Shown: positions 24,807 to 32,882, numbered from the stretch's first letter. The stretch: 37,011 nt of DNA from Pseudomonas lopnurensis (GCF_015070855.1 NZ_JADDIX010000011.1:154-37164); one strand, 5' to 3'. The notes: generated from the sequence alone by a model not told the origin. Numbers and translations are program-made.

Positions 24807-26627
24807 TCAGTCAGGGATGAGCGCATCGGCAAGGCGCTTCGCCTGCCCAGGCCTGGCGGCCAGCCACGCCTCCAGCTCCGCGGGTGGCAGTGGCGCGGAG
24901 AACAGATACCCCTGCCCCACCTGATAGCCCAGCTGTTCCAGGATGCGCCGCTGCGCCTCGGTCTCGACCCCTTCGGCCACCACCGACAGCCGCAGGCTCT
25001 CGCCGAGGTGGAGCACGGCATCGCTCAGGGTCCGGCTGGCACCATCGTGCTCCAGATCGAAGACGAAGCTGCGATCCAGTTTGAGCTCCTGCACCGGCAG
25101 GCGATGCAGGTGGCTCAGGCTGGAAAAGCCGGTGCCGAAATCGTCCATCGACAGCAGGACGCCCTGGGCGTGGACCTCGCGAAGTATCTTCAGAAAAGAG
25201 GGGTTGGTGTCCATCAACACGCTTTCGGTTATTTCCAGCATCAGCTCGGCGGGCCGGATTCCGTGCTGCGCGAGCGTGCGGGCAATCGTCGCCGGCAAGT
25301 CGGCATCGTGAAAGTTCGAGGGCGACAGGTTGACCGATATCGCCGGAATCGCCAGCCCTCGACGCCGCCAGTCAGCCAGTTGGCGACAGGCTTCGTGCAG
25401 CACCCAGCGCCCGAGTTCGTCGATCAGCCCGCACTGTTCCGCCAGGACAACGAAGCGGGCGGGCGATATATCGCCCAGTTGCGGATGATGCCAGCGAGCC
25501 AGCGCTTCCACGCCACGCAACCGACCGTCCTTGAAATAGACCTGCGGCTGGTAATGCAGCCGCAGCTGATTCCGTTCGATGGCGACCCGCAGCGCCTCTT
25601 CCAGCGACAGCTCCACAGCCGAGCGTTTCAGTTCCTCGCTGAAGAAACAGAAGCGGCCCAGTCCGCAAGCCTTCGCCCGTTGCATGGCCATGTCGGCACG
25701 ATGGATCAGCGTATCGATGTCCTGCCCGTCGCCGGGAAACAGGCTGATCCCCAGGCAGGCCGACAATCCGAGCGGTACGTCGGCAATCCGGCAAGGCCTG
25801 CTCAGGGCCGCCAGCAGGCAGCGCGCCGATGCAGCGGCCTGCTCGGCATCGCAGTACGGCACCACCAGCGCGAATTCGTCCGCCGACAGGTGGGCGACGA
25901 TATCGCAGAAACGCCGGCCCTCCTCCAGGCGCCGGGCGACGAGGCGCAGCAATTCATCGCCACCGGGCTGACCGAGGGCATGGTTGATCCGCTTGAAGCG
26001 GTCGAGGTCGATGACCAGCACTGCGAGCGGGCTCCTGTCGCGCTGCGCCCGGGCGATGGCCTGCTCGGCCCGGACCTGCAGCAGGCGGCGGTTGGGTAGT
26101 CCGGTCAGCTCGTCGTAGAACGCCAGCCGATCGATTCGCGTGCGGCTTTCCTCGCGCTCCAGGGCCAGGGCACAGAGCGGGAGGCAGGTATCGATCAGGC
26201 GCCGATGCAGCGCAGTAAGCGTAGCCGTCTGCTGCGGCTGTATCGCCAGCATGGCGAGCACCCGGCCATCGCCGGACCGTACCGGTGCCGCCCAGAAGCG
26301 TTTCGCTCCGTGCGACACGCCGAGGTCATGCAGGCCCGGTTGCGCCGCATCTTCTGTACCAACCGCCAGCGCGTCGTCTGCAATACCGTACAGGCTGTCG
26401 ATGGCCAGCCCCTCCAGCGCCAGGATCTGCCGGGCAGACAGGCCGGAGCCAGCCAGCGGACGCAACGCCCCCTGCTCGTCGGCGCGCAGAATGAAGGCGA
26501 TGATATCCGGGGCGATGCGCTCGATCTCCTGGCAGATCAGGGTCACCTGCTCCTGCAGGGAGACCGCCCGCAGCAGGCTGGCAATCGCCTTGCGGGTCAG
26601 GTCCATGAGTTCGCGTGCGCTTGGCAT
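24807..26627 (-). CDS. GAF - degenerate GGDEF - EAL c-di-GMP phosphodiesterase
   Basis: The 606-residue soluble protein has an N-terminal GAF-like sensory region (about 14-160), a GGDEF domain (about 165-330) and an EAL domain (about 345-590). The GGDEF active site reads SADEF (248-252), so cyclase activity is unlikely, though GTP binding could remain (DLDRFKRIN). The EAL domain looks complete: Glu374 in EAL, Asn433, Glu465, DDFGTG 495-500, Lys516 and Glu552. It should therefore hydrolyse c-di-GMP. There is no signal peptide or membrane helix. It lies 47 bp downstream of the chemotaxis receptor gene on the same strand, suggesting one operon. It is convergent with the PP2C-kinase gene, 24 bp apart. 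Confidence 0.9.
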   Translation of the reverse strand: MPSARELMDLTRKAIASLLRAVSLQEQVTLICQEIERIAPDIIAFILRADEQGALRPLAGSGLSARQILALEGLAIDSLYGIADDALAVGTEDAAQPGLHDLGVSHGAKRFWAAPVRSGDGRVLAMLAIQPQQTATLTALHRRLIDTCLPLCALALEREESRTRIDRLAFYDELTGLPNRRLLQVRAEQAIARAQRDRSPLAVLVIDLDRFKRINHALGQPGGDELLRLVARRLEEGRRFCDIVAHLSADEFALVVPYCDAEQAAASARCLLAALSRPCRIADVPLGLSACLGISLFPGDGQDIDTLIHRADMAMQRAKACGLGRFCFFSEELKRSAVELSLEEALRVAIERNQLRLHYQPQVYFKDGRLRGVEALARWHHPQLGDISPARFVVLAEQCGLIDELGRWVLHEACRQLADWRRRGLAIPAISVNLSPSNFHDADLPATIARTLAQHGIRPAELMLEITESVLMDTNPSFLKILREVHAQGVLLSMDDFGTGFSSLSHLHRLPVQELKLDRSFVFDLEHDGASRTLSDAVLHLGESLRLSVVAEGVETEAQRRILEQLGYQVGQGYLFSAPLPPAELEAWLAARPGQAKRLADALIPD

Positions 26628-26674
26628 AAGACGGTTCTCTGATGGCCTCTGCTCGAAGGAATGGGCTGGCGACC

Positions 26675-28303
26675 TTAGAGCTTGAAGTGCATCACCATCT
26701 CATTGAGCTCCACCGCCAGGCGCGACAGCTCGTTACTGGCCGCACTGGTCTGGTTGGCGCCCGCCGCGGCGCCGGTGGAAAGGTCGCGGATATTGATCAG
26801 GTTGCGATCCACTTCGCGCGTCACCTGGGCCTGCTCCTCCGCCGCACTGGCGATCACCAGGTTGCGTTCGCTGATCTGCATCACGCTCTGGAAGATATCC
26901 TCCAGCGCCTGGCCCGCACTGCGGGTCGAATCCAGCGAGGACCGGGCCCTGCGGGTGCTGACCGTCATCGACTCGACGGCCTCCTCGGTGCCGTTGCGGA
27001 TACGGTCGATCATCTGCTCGATCTCACCGGTCGATTGCTGGGTCCGCTGGGCCAGGGTGCGCACTTCGTCGGCGACCACGGCGAAACCACGCCCGGCCTC
27101 GCCGGCACGCGCAGCTTCGATGGCGGCGTTGAGCGCCAGCAGGTTGGTCTGCTCCGACACCGCACGGATCACGTCGAGCACCTTGCCGATGCTATACGCC
27201 TGCTCGGCCAATTCCCGCACCAGTTGCGAGGTGCCCTCGATATCCTGGGTCATGGCCTCCACCTCGGCGAGGGTGGCCTGAACCTGGACGCGGCTCTGCT
27301 GCGCCAGTTCATTGGAGTCGTTCGAGGCTTGCGCCGTGGACACCGCATTGCGCGCCACTTCGTCCACGGCGGTGGTCATCTCGTTCACTGCGGTCGCCGC
27401 CTGCTCCAGTTCCTGGTGCTGCTGGTGCAATCCGCGATTGGATTCCTCGGTGACGGCACTGAGTTCTTCGGCCGCCGAGGCGAGCTGGTTCGACGAATTG
27501 GTGATCCTGCCGATCGTTTCGCGCTGACTGTCCTGCATGCGTGCGAGCGAGGCGAACAGCACGCCGATCTCGTTGGTGGAGCGCACCTCGATCCGGCTGG
27601 TCAGATCGCCCGTGGCGATGCGGCCGAAGATGCTGCCGACTTCACGTAGCGGCACGAGCACGCGGGTAGCGATGAACCATCCGCAGCCAGCCGCCAGCAA
27701 CAGGGTAACGAGGGTCAGGACGATGGCCTCGGTCAAGGCCAGGGCATAACGATCATGGGCGTCCTGCATGACCGCAGCGGTATGGCTGTCCATGCGCTGC
27801 TCATAGGCCTGCAGCGCCTTGTCGAAGCCGTCGTTCGCCGCACGGGCCGTCAGGTTGACCTCGATGTAGCGGCTTTGCGAACCGGCTTGCAGCGCCCGCA
27901 GCTGTTCTTCCAGGGTCGCCTGGTAGGCGACGAACGCCTGCTGCAGGTTCTGCTCGAGAGCCTGCCAGGAATCCCCGGCGCTGTTGCCGATGAATGCGGC
28001 GAAGGCGGCGTCCGCCTCGTCGACCAGTCTCTGGGTGATGGCCAGGGTGGCCTGCGCCTTGTCCAGCTCCCCGGCGCTGGTCTCCAGGAAGGCTCCGGCC
28101 AGGCCGACACGGGCGCGCAACAGGCGCGCATAGGCCTTCTGCAACTGGCCGCCGCGCTCGATCCCCTGCTGATACAGGTTCTGGATCTGCTCCATGCTGG
28201 TCTTGGCGCCTCTCCAGGCGGTGAACGTCGACACCAGCAGGGCCGCAATCAGCGTGAGAAGGACGATCGATATCCCTGTGCGTATTTTCAAGTTGGCCAG
28301 CAT
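26675..28303 (-). CDS. Methyl-accepting chemotaxis protein with 4-helix-bundle sensor
   Basis: The 542-residue receptor has helix TM1 at about 9-30 ([17 protein letters not shown]), a helical periplasmic domain of about 160 residues in the four-helix-bundle/TarH size range, and TM2 at about 193-213 ([19 protein letters not shown]). A HAMP domain ([20 protein letters not shown]) and a long cytoplasmic signalling coiled coil follow. The hairpin tip that contacts CheA and CheW is intact ([19 protein letters not shown], near residue 395). There is no C-terminal CheR pentapeptide. The ligand cannot be predicted. The gene is divergent from the XRE regulator, and ACGTC palindromes lie in the shared promoter region. 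The c-di-GMP phosphodiesterase gene follows. Confidence 0.93.
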   Translation of the reverse strand: MLANLKIRTGISIVLLTLIAALLVSTFTAWRGAKTSMEQIQNLYQQGIERGGQLQKAYARLLRARVGLAGAFLETSAGELDKAQATLAITQRLVDEADAAFAAFIGNSAGDSWQALEQNLQQAFVAYQATLEEQLRALQAGSQSRYIEVNLTARAANDGFDKALQAYEQRMDSHTAAVMQDAHDRYALALTEAIVLTLVTLLLAAGCGWFIATRVLVPLREVGSIFGRIATGDLTSRIEVRSTNEIGVLFASLARMQDSQRETIGRITNSSNQLASAAEELSAVTEESNRGLHQQHQELEQAATAVNEMTTAVDEVARNAVSTAQASNDSNELAQQSRVQVQATLAEVEAMTQDIEGTSQLVRELAEQAYSIGKVLDVIRAVSEQTNLLALNAAIEAARAGEAGRGFAVVADEVRTLAQRTQQSTGEIEQMIDRIRNGTEEAVESMTVSTRRARSSLDSTRSAGQALEDIFQSVMQISERNLVIASAAEEQAQVTREVDRNLINIRDLSTGAAAGANQTSAASNELSRLAVELNEMVMHFKL

Positions 28304-28407
28304 TCCATTTCCCCGTGAAAGCTCCGGCAGCGCTCTCTAGATAGCGCCTCAAGGGCACAACTATCGCTCCCCGCTGTGAGGAGGGTCAACAGCAAAATGA
28401 CTTATAG

Positions 28408-28433
28408 CGTCTATCATGTAGACGTTAAACGTC
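28408..28433. promoter_or_regulatory. Overlapping palindromes, candidate XRE operator 1
   Basis: CGTCTA-TCATG-TAGACG (28408-28424) overlaps GACGTT-A-AACGTC (28421-28433). Both are perfect dyads built on the half-site ACGTC. They lie between the divergent MCP and XRE genes in DNA that is AT-richer than its surroundings. This arrangement is typical of an operator bound by a dimeric HTH regulator. Confidence 0.55.
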
Positions 28434-28471
28434 CTTCGCTTGTGGCGCTTGCACTCAGAAAATAACTCAAA

Positions 28472-28490
28472 ACGTCATATGCAATGACGT
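28472..28490. promoter_or_regulatory. Palindrome just before xre, candidate operator 2
   Basis: ACGTCAT-ATGCA-ATGACGT is a perfect 7-bp inverted repeat ending 14 bp before the XRE start codon. It shares the ACGTC half-site with the dyads at 28408-28433. Binding there could block transcription or translation initiation of the regulator gene itself. Confidence 0.6.
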
Positions 28491-28504
28491 GAGAGGCCAA
28501 GCGC

Positions 28505-28879
28505 ATGAAGGACAGAGGATTGATATACGAGGTGGGCATGGTGATCGCCGTCCGCCGCAAGGCCAAAGGGCTGACCCAGGCACAGGTAGCAGAAATCATG
28601 GGCGTCGAGAAGGAAACGATCAGCCGCATGGAAAACGGCGTGATATCACCGACACTACCCCGGCTGCAGCAGATCGCCGACATTCTGGAATGTTCGCCGA
28701 GCGATCTTTTCCGCACCGGCCCCACCAACGCTGCCGACCACGCCCAGTCCATCGGGGAAATGATTCAGGACCTGCCCGAAAACGAACGGATGCTGGTGGT
28801 GAGTTTCGTCAGCGAGGTGGTCAAGGTATTCAAGGCCAGGGGGACGCCATGTGGTAAGGAGGAAGATGCCGCGCGCTGA
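28505..28879 (+). CDS. XRE-family HTH transcriptional regulator
   Basis: The protein has 124 residues. The N-terminal half is a Cro/CI-type helix-turn-helix (about 8-67: IAVRRKAKGLTQAQVAEIMG, then KETISRMENGVISPTLPRLQ and IADILECSPSDLF). The C-terminal half, about 55 residues (SIGEMIQDLPENERMLVVSF), is helical and probably dimerises; no sensor or peptidase domain is seen. It is a lone gene, divergent from the MCP/EAL pair. Three palindromes with a common half-site precede it, so autoregulation and control of the divergent operon are likely, by inference. No metal or ligand site is evident. The downstream 668 bp contain only repeats. Confidence 0.88.
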   Translation: MKDRGLIYEVGMVIAVRRKAKGLTQAQVAEIMGVEKETISRMENGVISPTLPRLQQIADILECSPSDLFRTGPTNAADHAQSIGEMIQDLPENERMLVVSFVSEVVKVFKARGTPCGKEEDAAR

Positions 28880-29069
28880 TGGCCGGCAATGGCCGCGCAT
28901 TGCAGTTGAAGGACTGGCAAGTTCAGGTGAGCAGGACGTCAGCCCTGCGGTGCGCGGAGTATCTACGAAACGCCCGGGCACCGCAGCGGGACGGGCCCAT
29001 CGCTGCCGTCCCTTTCGTCGCCAGCCGCCTGGCTGCAGCTCGTAGCGGAATATCAACGGCTCTGGATGT

Positions 29070-29241
29070 TTGTTGGGTGGGGGCGCCTAGCCTGAGCCTG
29101 CGAAGCCCAACAAGCGAACCAGCCGGCTAGCGCACAGGCCGGGCGGACAGCCCACCTGAAATCCGCAGCATCAAGCCCACCCCACACGAAAGCACCGCCT
29201 GGCATCACGTTCGCTGGGCTTCGTTACGTTCAACCCGACTT
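29070..29241. repeat. Degenerate copy of the GTAGGTTGGG-family element
   Basis: GAGCCTGCGAAGCCCAAC then AAGCGA (29094-29117) matches 20412-20434 of the intact element with about one change. At 29210-29241 TCGCTGGGCTTCG and TTCAACCCGACTT form the decayed right half. The outer arms are eroded. It lies in the gene-free stretch 28880-29547, which holds only this and the two repeats that follow. Confidence 0.6.
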
Positions 29242-29328
29242 GCGAAGCTGGAGCTTCTGGCACCTGTATGCACCCAAGCGTGGCTCATTGCGCGGGGGTG
29301 CCGAGGCCTGCGCAACAAGCGCCGGTTC

Positions 29329-29362
29329 GTAGGGTGGGCAACGGCGAAGCCTTGCCCACGCG
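29329..29362. repeat. Short GTAGGGTGGGC palindrome
   Basis: GTAGGGTGGGCAA is followed after CGGCGAAGC by TTGCCCAC, giving an 8-bp stem GTGGGCAA/TTGCCCAC. The left end is the same as that of the element at 33222. It is probably a solo REP-like unit. Confidence 0.6.
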
Positions 29363-29400
29363 TCTGCCGGGCATGAACGCGGATCACCCTTTTGCCCACC

Positions 29401-29478
29401 GTAGGAGCCCGCTTGCAGGCGATCGGCCGCAACGCCGATGATCGCCGGCAAGGACTCGGCGTCCCTCCGGGCTCCTAC
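29401..29478. repeat. Dispersed palindromic repeat, family A, copy 3 (most intact)
   Basis: GTAGGAGCCCG (29401-29411) and CGGGCTCCTAC (29468-29478) are perfect 11-bp terminal inverted repeats of a 78-bp unit. Inside are nested dyads (GCGATCGGC with GCCGATGATCGC). Similarity to copy 1 continues past the right arm (ggcgcggtgtgcacaggcgg) and before the left arm (ccttttgccc). This copy best defines the ends of the element. Confidence 0.8.
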
Positions 29479-29547
29479 GGGCGCGGTGTGCACAGGCGGC
29501 TTGCTCGGGAGTGATCTGAGGCTGCCCCCTGAAGCCCGTGCAGACCA

Positions 29548-29856
29548 CTAGCGCCGGACGATCAACCCTTGCCGCGCCACCCGTGTCAACTCGCGGATAC
29601 AGTCCTGCAACGCTTCGGCCGCAGGCGCCTGGATCACCGCCAGGTCGAAGCTGTCGCTGGCGAAACGTGCCAGCGATTCATCCGCCGTAGCGAACTGCAC
29701 GAGCAATGCCCTGGCTTTGCCGTTGCGGCGCGGCCAGCCGTCGAGGTAGCGCAGCAGGGACGGCTGGTGGGCACCGCCGAGAAGGACTTTGGAATGGGAT
29801 CGGATCGGCCCGCTGGTGATCGGGGCCAGGCGCAACTGGGCGTGCTTCACGTTCAT
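29548..29856 (-). CDS. Small hypothetical protein, methyltransferase-like fragment
   Basis: The product has 102 residues, beginning MNVKHAQLRLAPITSGPIRS. The second half (ESLARFASDSFDLAVIQAP, then IRELTRVARQGLIVRR) resembles the motif II-III part of class I SAM-dependent methyltransferases. The glycine-rich SAM-binding loop is missing, so it is either a degenerate remnant or a small protein that keeps only that fold segment. A purine-rich GAGGCGG lies upstream of the ATG. It is divergent from the nirB operon; its upstream DNA is shared with the NtrC/sigma-54 control region. I do not recognise a named family, and no function is assigned. Confidence 0.5.
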   Translation of the reverse strand: MNVKHAQLRLAPITSGPIRSHSKVLLGGAHQPSLLRYLDGWPRRNGKARALLVQFATADESLARFASDSFDLAVIQAPAAEALQDCIRELTRVARQGLIVRR

Positions 29857-30096
29857 GCTGTTCGACTTCCGCCTCGAGAATTCCGCTGGGCAGCGGTGGG
29901 AGGCGACACCGGAACCAGCGCTTTAGCGGTATTTCGAAGCCATCGGCTCCAGGCGCCCCGCAAGTAGCTGACTAAATCGGCGCATGGGCGAAACTTTAGG
30001 AAGCCGACCGCCAACTGTCAATCGGCAATATCCGCCCAGCCCATCCAGCGAGTGGCTGGCGGCCGTCGCCATTGGGCTGCCCTGCCCGCCCGAATA

Positions 30097-30113
30097 TGCA
30101 CCATGGCAGCGCA
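30097..30113 (+). promoter_or_regulatory. Candidate NtrC site 1 upstream of nirB
   Basis: TGCACC-ATGGC-AGCGCA has a perfect left half and 4 of 6 matches in the right half of the NtrC consensus TGCACC-N5-GGTGCA. It is centred about 120 bp upstream of the predicted nirB start site. Confidence 0.5.
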
Positions 30114-30128
30114 AACCTGCCGCATAAG

Positions 30129-30156
30129 GGTGCATCTCGAGCACCGTCCCGGTTCG
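30129..30156 (+). promoter_or_regulatory. Candidate NtrC site 2 / GGTGC palindrome upstream of nirB
   Basis: GGTGC-ATCTCGA-GCACC (30129-30145) is a perfect 5-bp dyad. Its right arm begins AGCACC-GTCCC-GGTTCG (30140-30156), which matches the NtrC consensus in 5 of 6 and 3 of 6 bases. It is 43 bp (about four helical turns) from site 1, a spacing suited to cooperative enhancer binding. Confidence 0.42.
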
Positions 30157-30197
30157 CAGAGCCGCTCATAACCTATTGAAACAAGGGTTTTGCCAAG

Positions 30198-30215
30198 TTG
30201 GCACAACCTCTGCAA
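30198..30215 (+). promoter_or_regulatory. Sigma-54 (-24/-12) promoter of the nirBD operon
   Basis: TTGGCACAACCTCTGCAA has GG at 30200-30201 and GC at 30212-30213, with 10 bases between. TTGGCAC is a full match to the -24 consensus. Transcription would start near 30225, giving a leader of about 168 nt before the nirB ATG. Confidence 0.82.
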
Positions 30216-30268
30216 AGCGAATGGCGAAGAAAACATACGACCTGACCCTCAACGTGGAGCGGCAGGTT

Positions 30269-30301
30269 TCCCGACTGAGCGGGACACGGACAAAGGCGTC
30301 C
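30269..30301 (+). promoter_or_regulatory. ANTAR (NasT) target hairpins in the nirB leader
   Basis: P1 (30269-30284) is TCCCG-ACTGAG-CGGGA, a perfect 5-bp stem with a hexaloop. P2 (30288-30301) is GGAC-AAAGGC-GTCC. Both loops have A1 and G4. The P2 loop is identical to that in the transporter leader, and 12 bases (GACAAAGGCGTC) are the same in both. P2 uses bases of the terminator 5' arm, so bound NasT would prevent termination. Confidence 0.85.
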
Positions 30302-30331
30302 TCACTGGGTAACCAGTGGGACGCCTTTTTT
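30293..30331 (+). terminator. Attenuator terminator in the nirB leader
   Basis: AAGGCGTCC (30293-30301) pairs perfectly with GGACGCCTT (30319-30327). After a bulged T, CACTGG pairs with CCAGTG around a GTAA loop. Six Ts (30326-30331) follow. It is a textbook intrinsic terminator placed 61 bp before the nirB start codon. Confidence 0.92.
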
Positions 30332-30392
30332 GTTGTTGAAATTTTGGGGCCGGGTAACGGCAACCGTCAGACGCTCCGGCGCGGAGAACGGC

Positions 30393-32849
30393 ATGAAGAA
30401 ACTCAAACTGGTGATGATCGGTAACGGCATGGCCGGCGTGCGGACGCTGGAAGAACTGCTCAAGCTCACCTCCGATCTCTACGACATCACGGTGTTCGGC
30501 GCCGAGCCGCACCCGAACTACAACCGCATCCTGCTCTCCCCGGTACTGGCTGGCGAACAGCAGTTCGAAGAGATCGTGCTCAACGATCTGAACTGGTACG
30601 CCGAGAACGACATCCGCCTCATGCTCAACCGCAAGGTAGTGGAGATCGACCGGGTCAAACGCCGGGTCATCGCCGACGACGGCAGTGAGGCCGAATACGA
30701 TCGCCTGCTCATCGCCACAGGTTCCAATCCCTTCATCCTACCGATCCCCGGCAACCAGTTGCAGGGCGTGATTGGCTACCGCGACATCGCCGACACTCAG
30801 GTGATGATGGAAACCGCCAGAACCCACAAGCACGCGGTGGTCATCGGTGGCGGCCTGCTCGGCCTCGAGGCGGCCAACGGCCTCAAGCTGCGCGGCATGG
30901 ACGTCACCGTGGTGCACATCGGCGACTGGCTGATGGAGCGCCAGCTGGACAGGACCGCCGGCACCCTGCTGCAGAGTGCGCTGGAAAGCCGCGGCCTGAA
31001 GTTCCTGCTGCCCAAGCACACCGCCGAGCTGCTGGACAACGGCGAAGGCCGGGTCTGCGCGGTCAAGTTCAAGGATGGCGACGTGATCCCCGCGGACCTG
31101 GTGGTGATGGCCGCCGGCATTCGACCCAACAGCGAACTGGCCGAGCAGGCCGGCATCCCCTGCAACCGCGGCATCCTGGTCAACGACACCCTGCAAACCT
31201 ATGACCCGCGCATCTATGCCGTGGGCGAATGCGCCAACCATCGCGGCACCGCCTATGGCCTGGTCGCGCCGCTGTTCGAACAGGCCAAGGTCTGCGCCAA
31301 CCATCTGGCCATGCTCGGCTTCTCCCGCTACCTGGGTTCGGTGACCTCGACCAAGCTCAAGGTGACCGGCATCGACCTGTTCTCCGCTGGCGACTTCATC
31401 GGTGGCGAGGGGACCGAAACCATCACCCTTTCCGACCCCATCGGCGGCGTCTACAAGAAGCTGGTGATCAAGGACGACGTACTGGTCGGTGCCTGCCTCT
31501 ATGGCGACACCGCCGACGGCGGCTGGTACTTCCGCCAGGTGCGCGAGGGGCAGAACGTCAGCGAGATCCGCGATCATCTGATGTTCGGCGAGAATGCCAT
31601 CGGCGATGCCGGGCATCAGGGCCAGAGCAAGGCCATGTCGATGCCCGACGATATGGAAGTCTGCGGCTGCAACGGCGTGTGCAAGGGCACCATCGTCAAG
31701 GCGATCCAGGAACACGGCCTGTTCTCGGTAGACGAGGTGAAGAAGCACACCAAGGCCGCCAGCTCCTGCGGCTCCTGCGCCGGCCTGGTCGAGCAGATCC
31801 TGATCAACACCGTCGGCGGCGCGGCGGACGTCAAGCCGAAGAGCGAGAAGGCCATCTGCGGTTGCAGCGATCTCAACCACGGCCAGGTGCGCAAGGCCAT
31901 TCGCGAGCACCACCTGACCAGCATCCCGGCGGCCATGGCCTTCATGGAATGGCGCACGCCGAACGGCTGCGCCACCTGCCGGCCGGCGCTGAACTACTAC
32001 CTGATCTCGACCTGGCCGGGCGAAGCCAAGGACGATCCGCAATCGCGCTTCATCAACGAACGCGCCCACGCCAACATCCAGAAGGACGGCACCTACTCCG
32101 TGGTGCCGCGGATGTGGGGCGGGGTCACCAACGCCGCCGAATTGCGGCGCATCGCCGACGTGGCGGACAAGTACCAGGTGCCCATGGTCAAGGTCACCGG
32201 CGGCCAGCGCATCGACCTGCTCGGCATCAGGAAGGAAGACCTGCCCGGCGTCTGGAAGGACCTGGATATGCCCTCCGGCCACGCCTACGGCAAGTCCATC
32301 CGCACCGTGAAGACCTGCGTCGGCAGCGAGTTCTGCCGCTTCGGTACGCAGAACTCGACGCAGATGGGCATCGACCTGGAGCACGCGCTGTTCAACATGT
32401 GGTCGCCGCACAAGGTCAAGCTGGCGGTCTCCGGCTGCCCGCGCAACTGCGCCGAATCCGGCATCAAGGACGTCGGCATCATCGGCGTCGATTCCGGCTG
32501 GGAGCTGTACATCGGCGGCAACGGCGGCATCAAGACCGAGGCCGGCGAGTTCTTCGTCAAGGTGAAGACTGCCGAGGACGTCATGGAATACAGCCTGGCG
32601 TTCCTGCAGCTCTACCGCGAAGAGGCCTTCTACCTCGAACGCACCGTGCACTACCTGCAGCGCGTCGGCATGGACCACATCAAGAAGGCCGTGCTGGACG
32701 ACGCCGAGCGGCGCCAGGCGTTGCACCAGCGCCTGCTGTTCTCGCTCTCCTTCGAGCAGGACCCCTGGCAGGAGCAGCTCTCCAAGCCGCAGCTGAAGAA
32801 GGAATTCGACCGCATCGCCGTCAAGCAGCTGGAAACCGAAACCGCCTGA
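30393..32849 (+). CDS. nirB: Assimilatory nitrite reductase (NADH), large subunit
   Basis: The 818-residue cytoplasmic enzyme reduces nitrite to ammonium with six electrons from NAD(P)H. An FAD/NAD domain comes first (GNGMAGVRTLEELLKL; VVIGGGLLGLEAANGL; YAVGECANHRG). Two BFD-like [2Fe-2S] segments follow, with Cys 424/426/459/462 and Cys 489/491/526/529. The siroheme-[4Fe-4S] domain has ligands Cys642 and Cys648 (CVGSEFCRFG) and Cys682 and Cys686 (GCPRNC). The length is near that of E. coli NirB (847). The ATG at 30393 is chosen because MKKLKLVMIGNGMAG matches the family; the open frame reaches into the terminator. It is the first gene of the operon, with nirD 33 bp downstream, under sigma-54 and NasT control. 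Confidence 0.96.
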   Translation: MKKLKLVMIGNGMAGVRTLEELLKLTSDLYDITVFGAEPHPNYNRILLSPVLAGEQQFEEIVLNDLNWYAENDIRLMLNRKVVEIDRVKRRVIADDGSEAEYDRLLIATGSNPFILPIPGNQLQGVIGYRDIADTQVMMETARTHKHAVVIGGGLLGLEAANGLKLRGMDVTVVHIGDWLMERQLDRTAGTLLQSALESRGLKFLLPKHTAELLDNGEGRVCAVKFKDGDVIPADLVVMAAGIRPNSELAEQAGIPCNRGILVNDTLQTYDPRIYAVGECANHRGTAYGLVAPLFEQAKVCANHLAMLGFSRYLGSVTSTKLKVTGIDLFSAGDFIGGEGTETITLSDPIGGVYKKLVIKDDVLVGACLYGDTADGGWYFRQVREGQNVSEIRDHLMFGENAIGDAGHQGQSKAMSMPDDMEVCGCNGVCKGTIVKAIQEHGLFSVDEVKKHTKAASSCGSCAGLVEQILINTVGGAADVKPKSEKAICGCSDLNHGQVRKAIREHHLTSIPAAMAFMEWRTPNGCATCRPALNYYLISTWPGEAKDDPQSRFINERAHANIQKDGTYSVVPRMWGGVTNAAELRRIADVADKYQVPMVKVTGGQRIDLLGIRKEDLPGVWKDLDMPSGHAYGKSIRTVKTCVGSEFCRFGTQNSTQMGIDLEHALFNMWSPHKVKLAVSGCPRNCAESGIKDVGIIGVDSGWELYIGGNGGIKTEAGEFFVKVKTAEDVMEYSLAFLQLYREEAFYLERTVHYLQRVGMDHIKKAVLDDAERRQALHQRLLFSLSFEQDPWQEQLSKPQLKKEFDRIAVKQLETETA

Positions 32850-32882
32850 GTATCAGCCGGCCACCCTATCTGGAGAAACAGC

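Noticed and set aside
28851..29130. Short open frames downstream of the XRE gene
   Set aside because: No Shine-Dalgarno, no family-like sequence, and they run into repeat DNA.
17743..29510. Repeated palindromes as a possible CRISPR array
   Set aside because: Copies are dispersed over kilobases, lack regular spacers, and have transposon-like terminal inverted repeats; no cas gene is present.
30738..32726. A 662-codon frame opposite nirB
   Set aside because: Low-complexity H/A/D/G-rich translation, no start context, and complete overlap with the conserved nirB coding frame.
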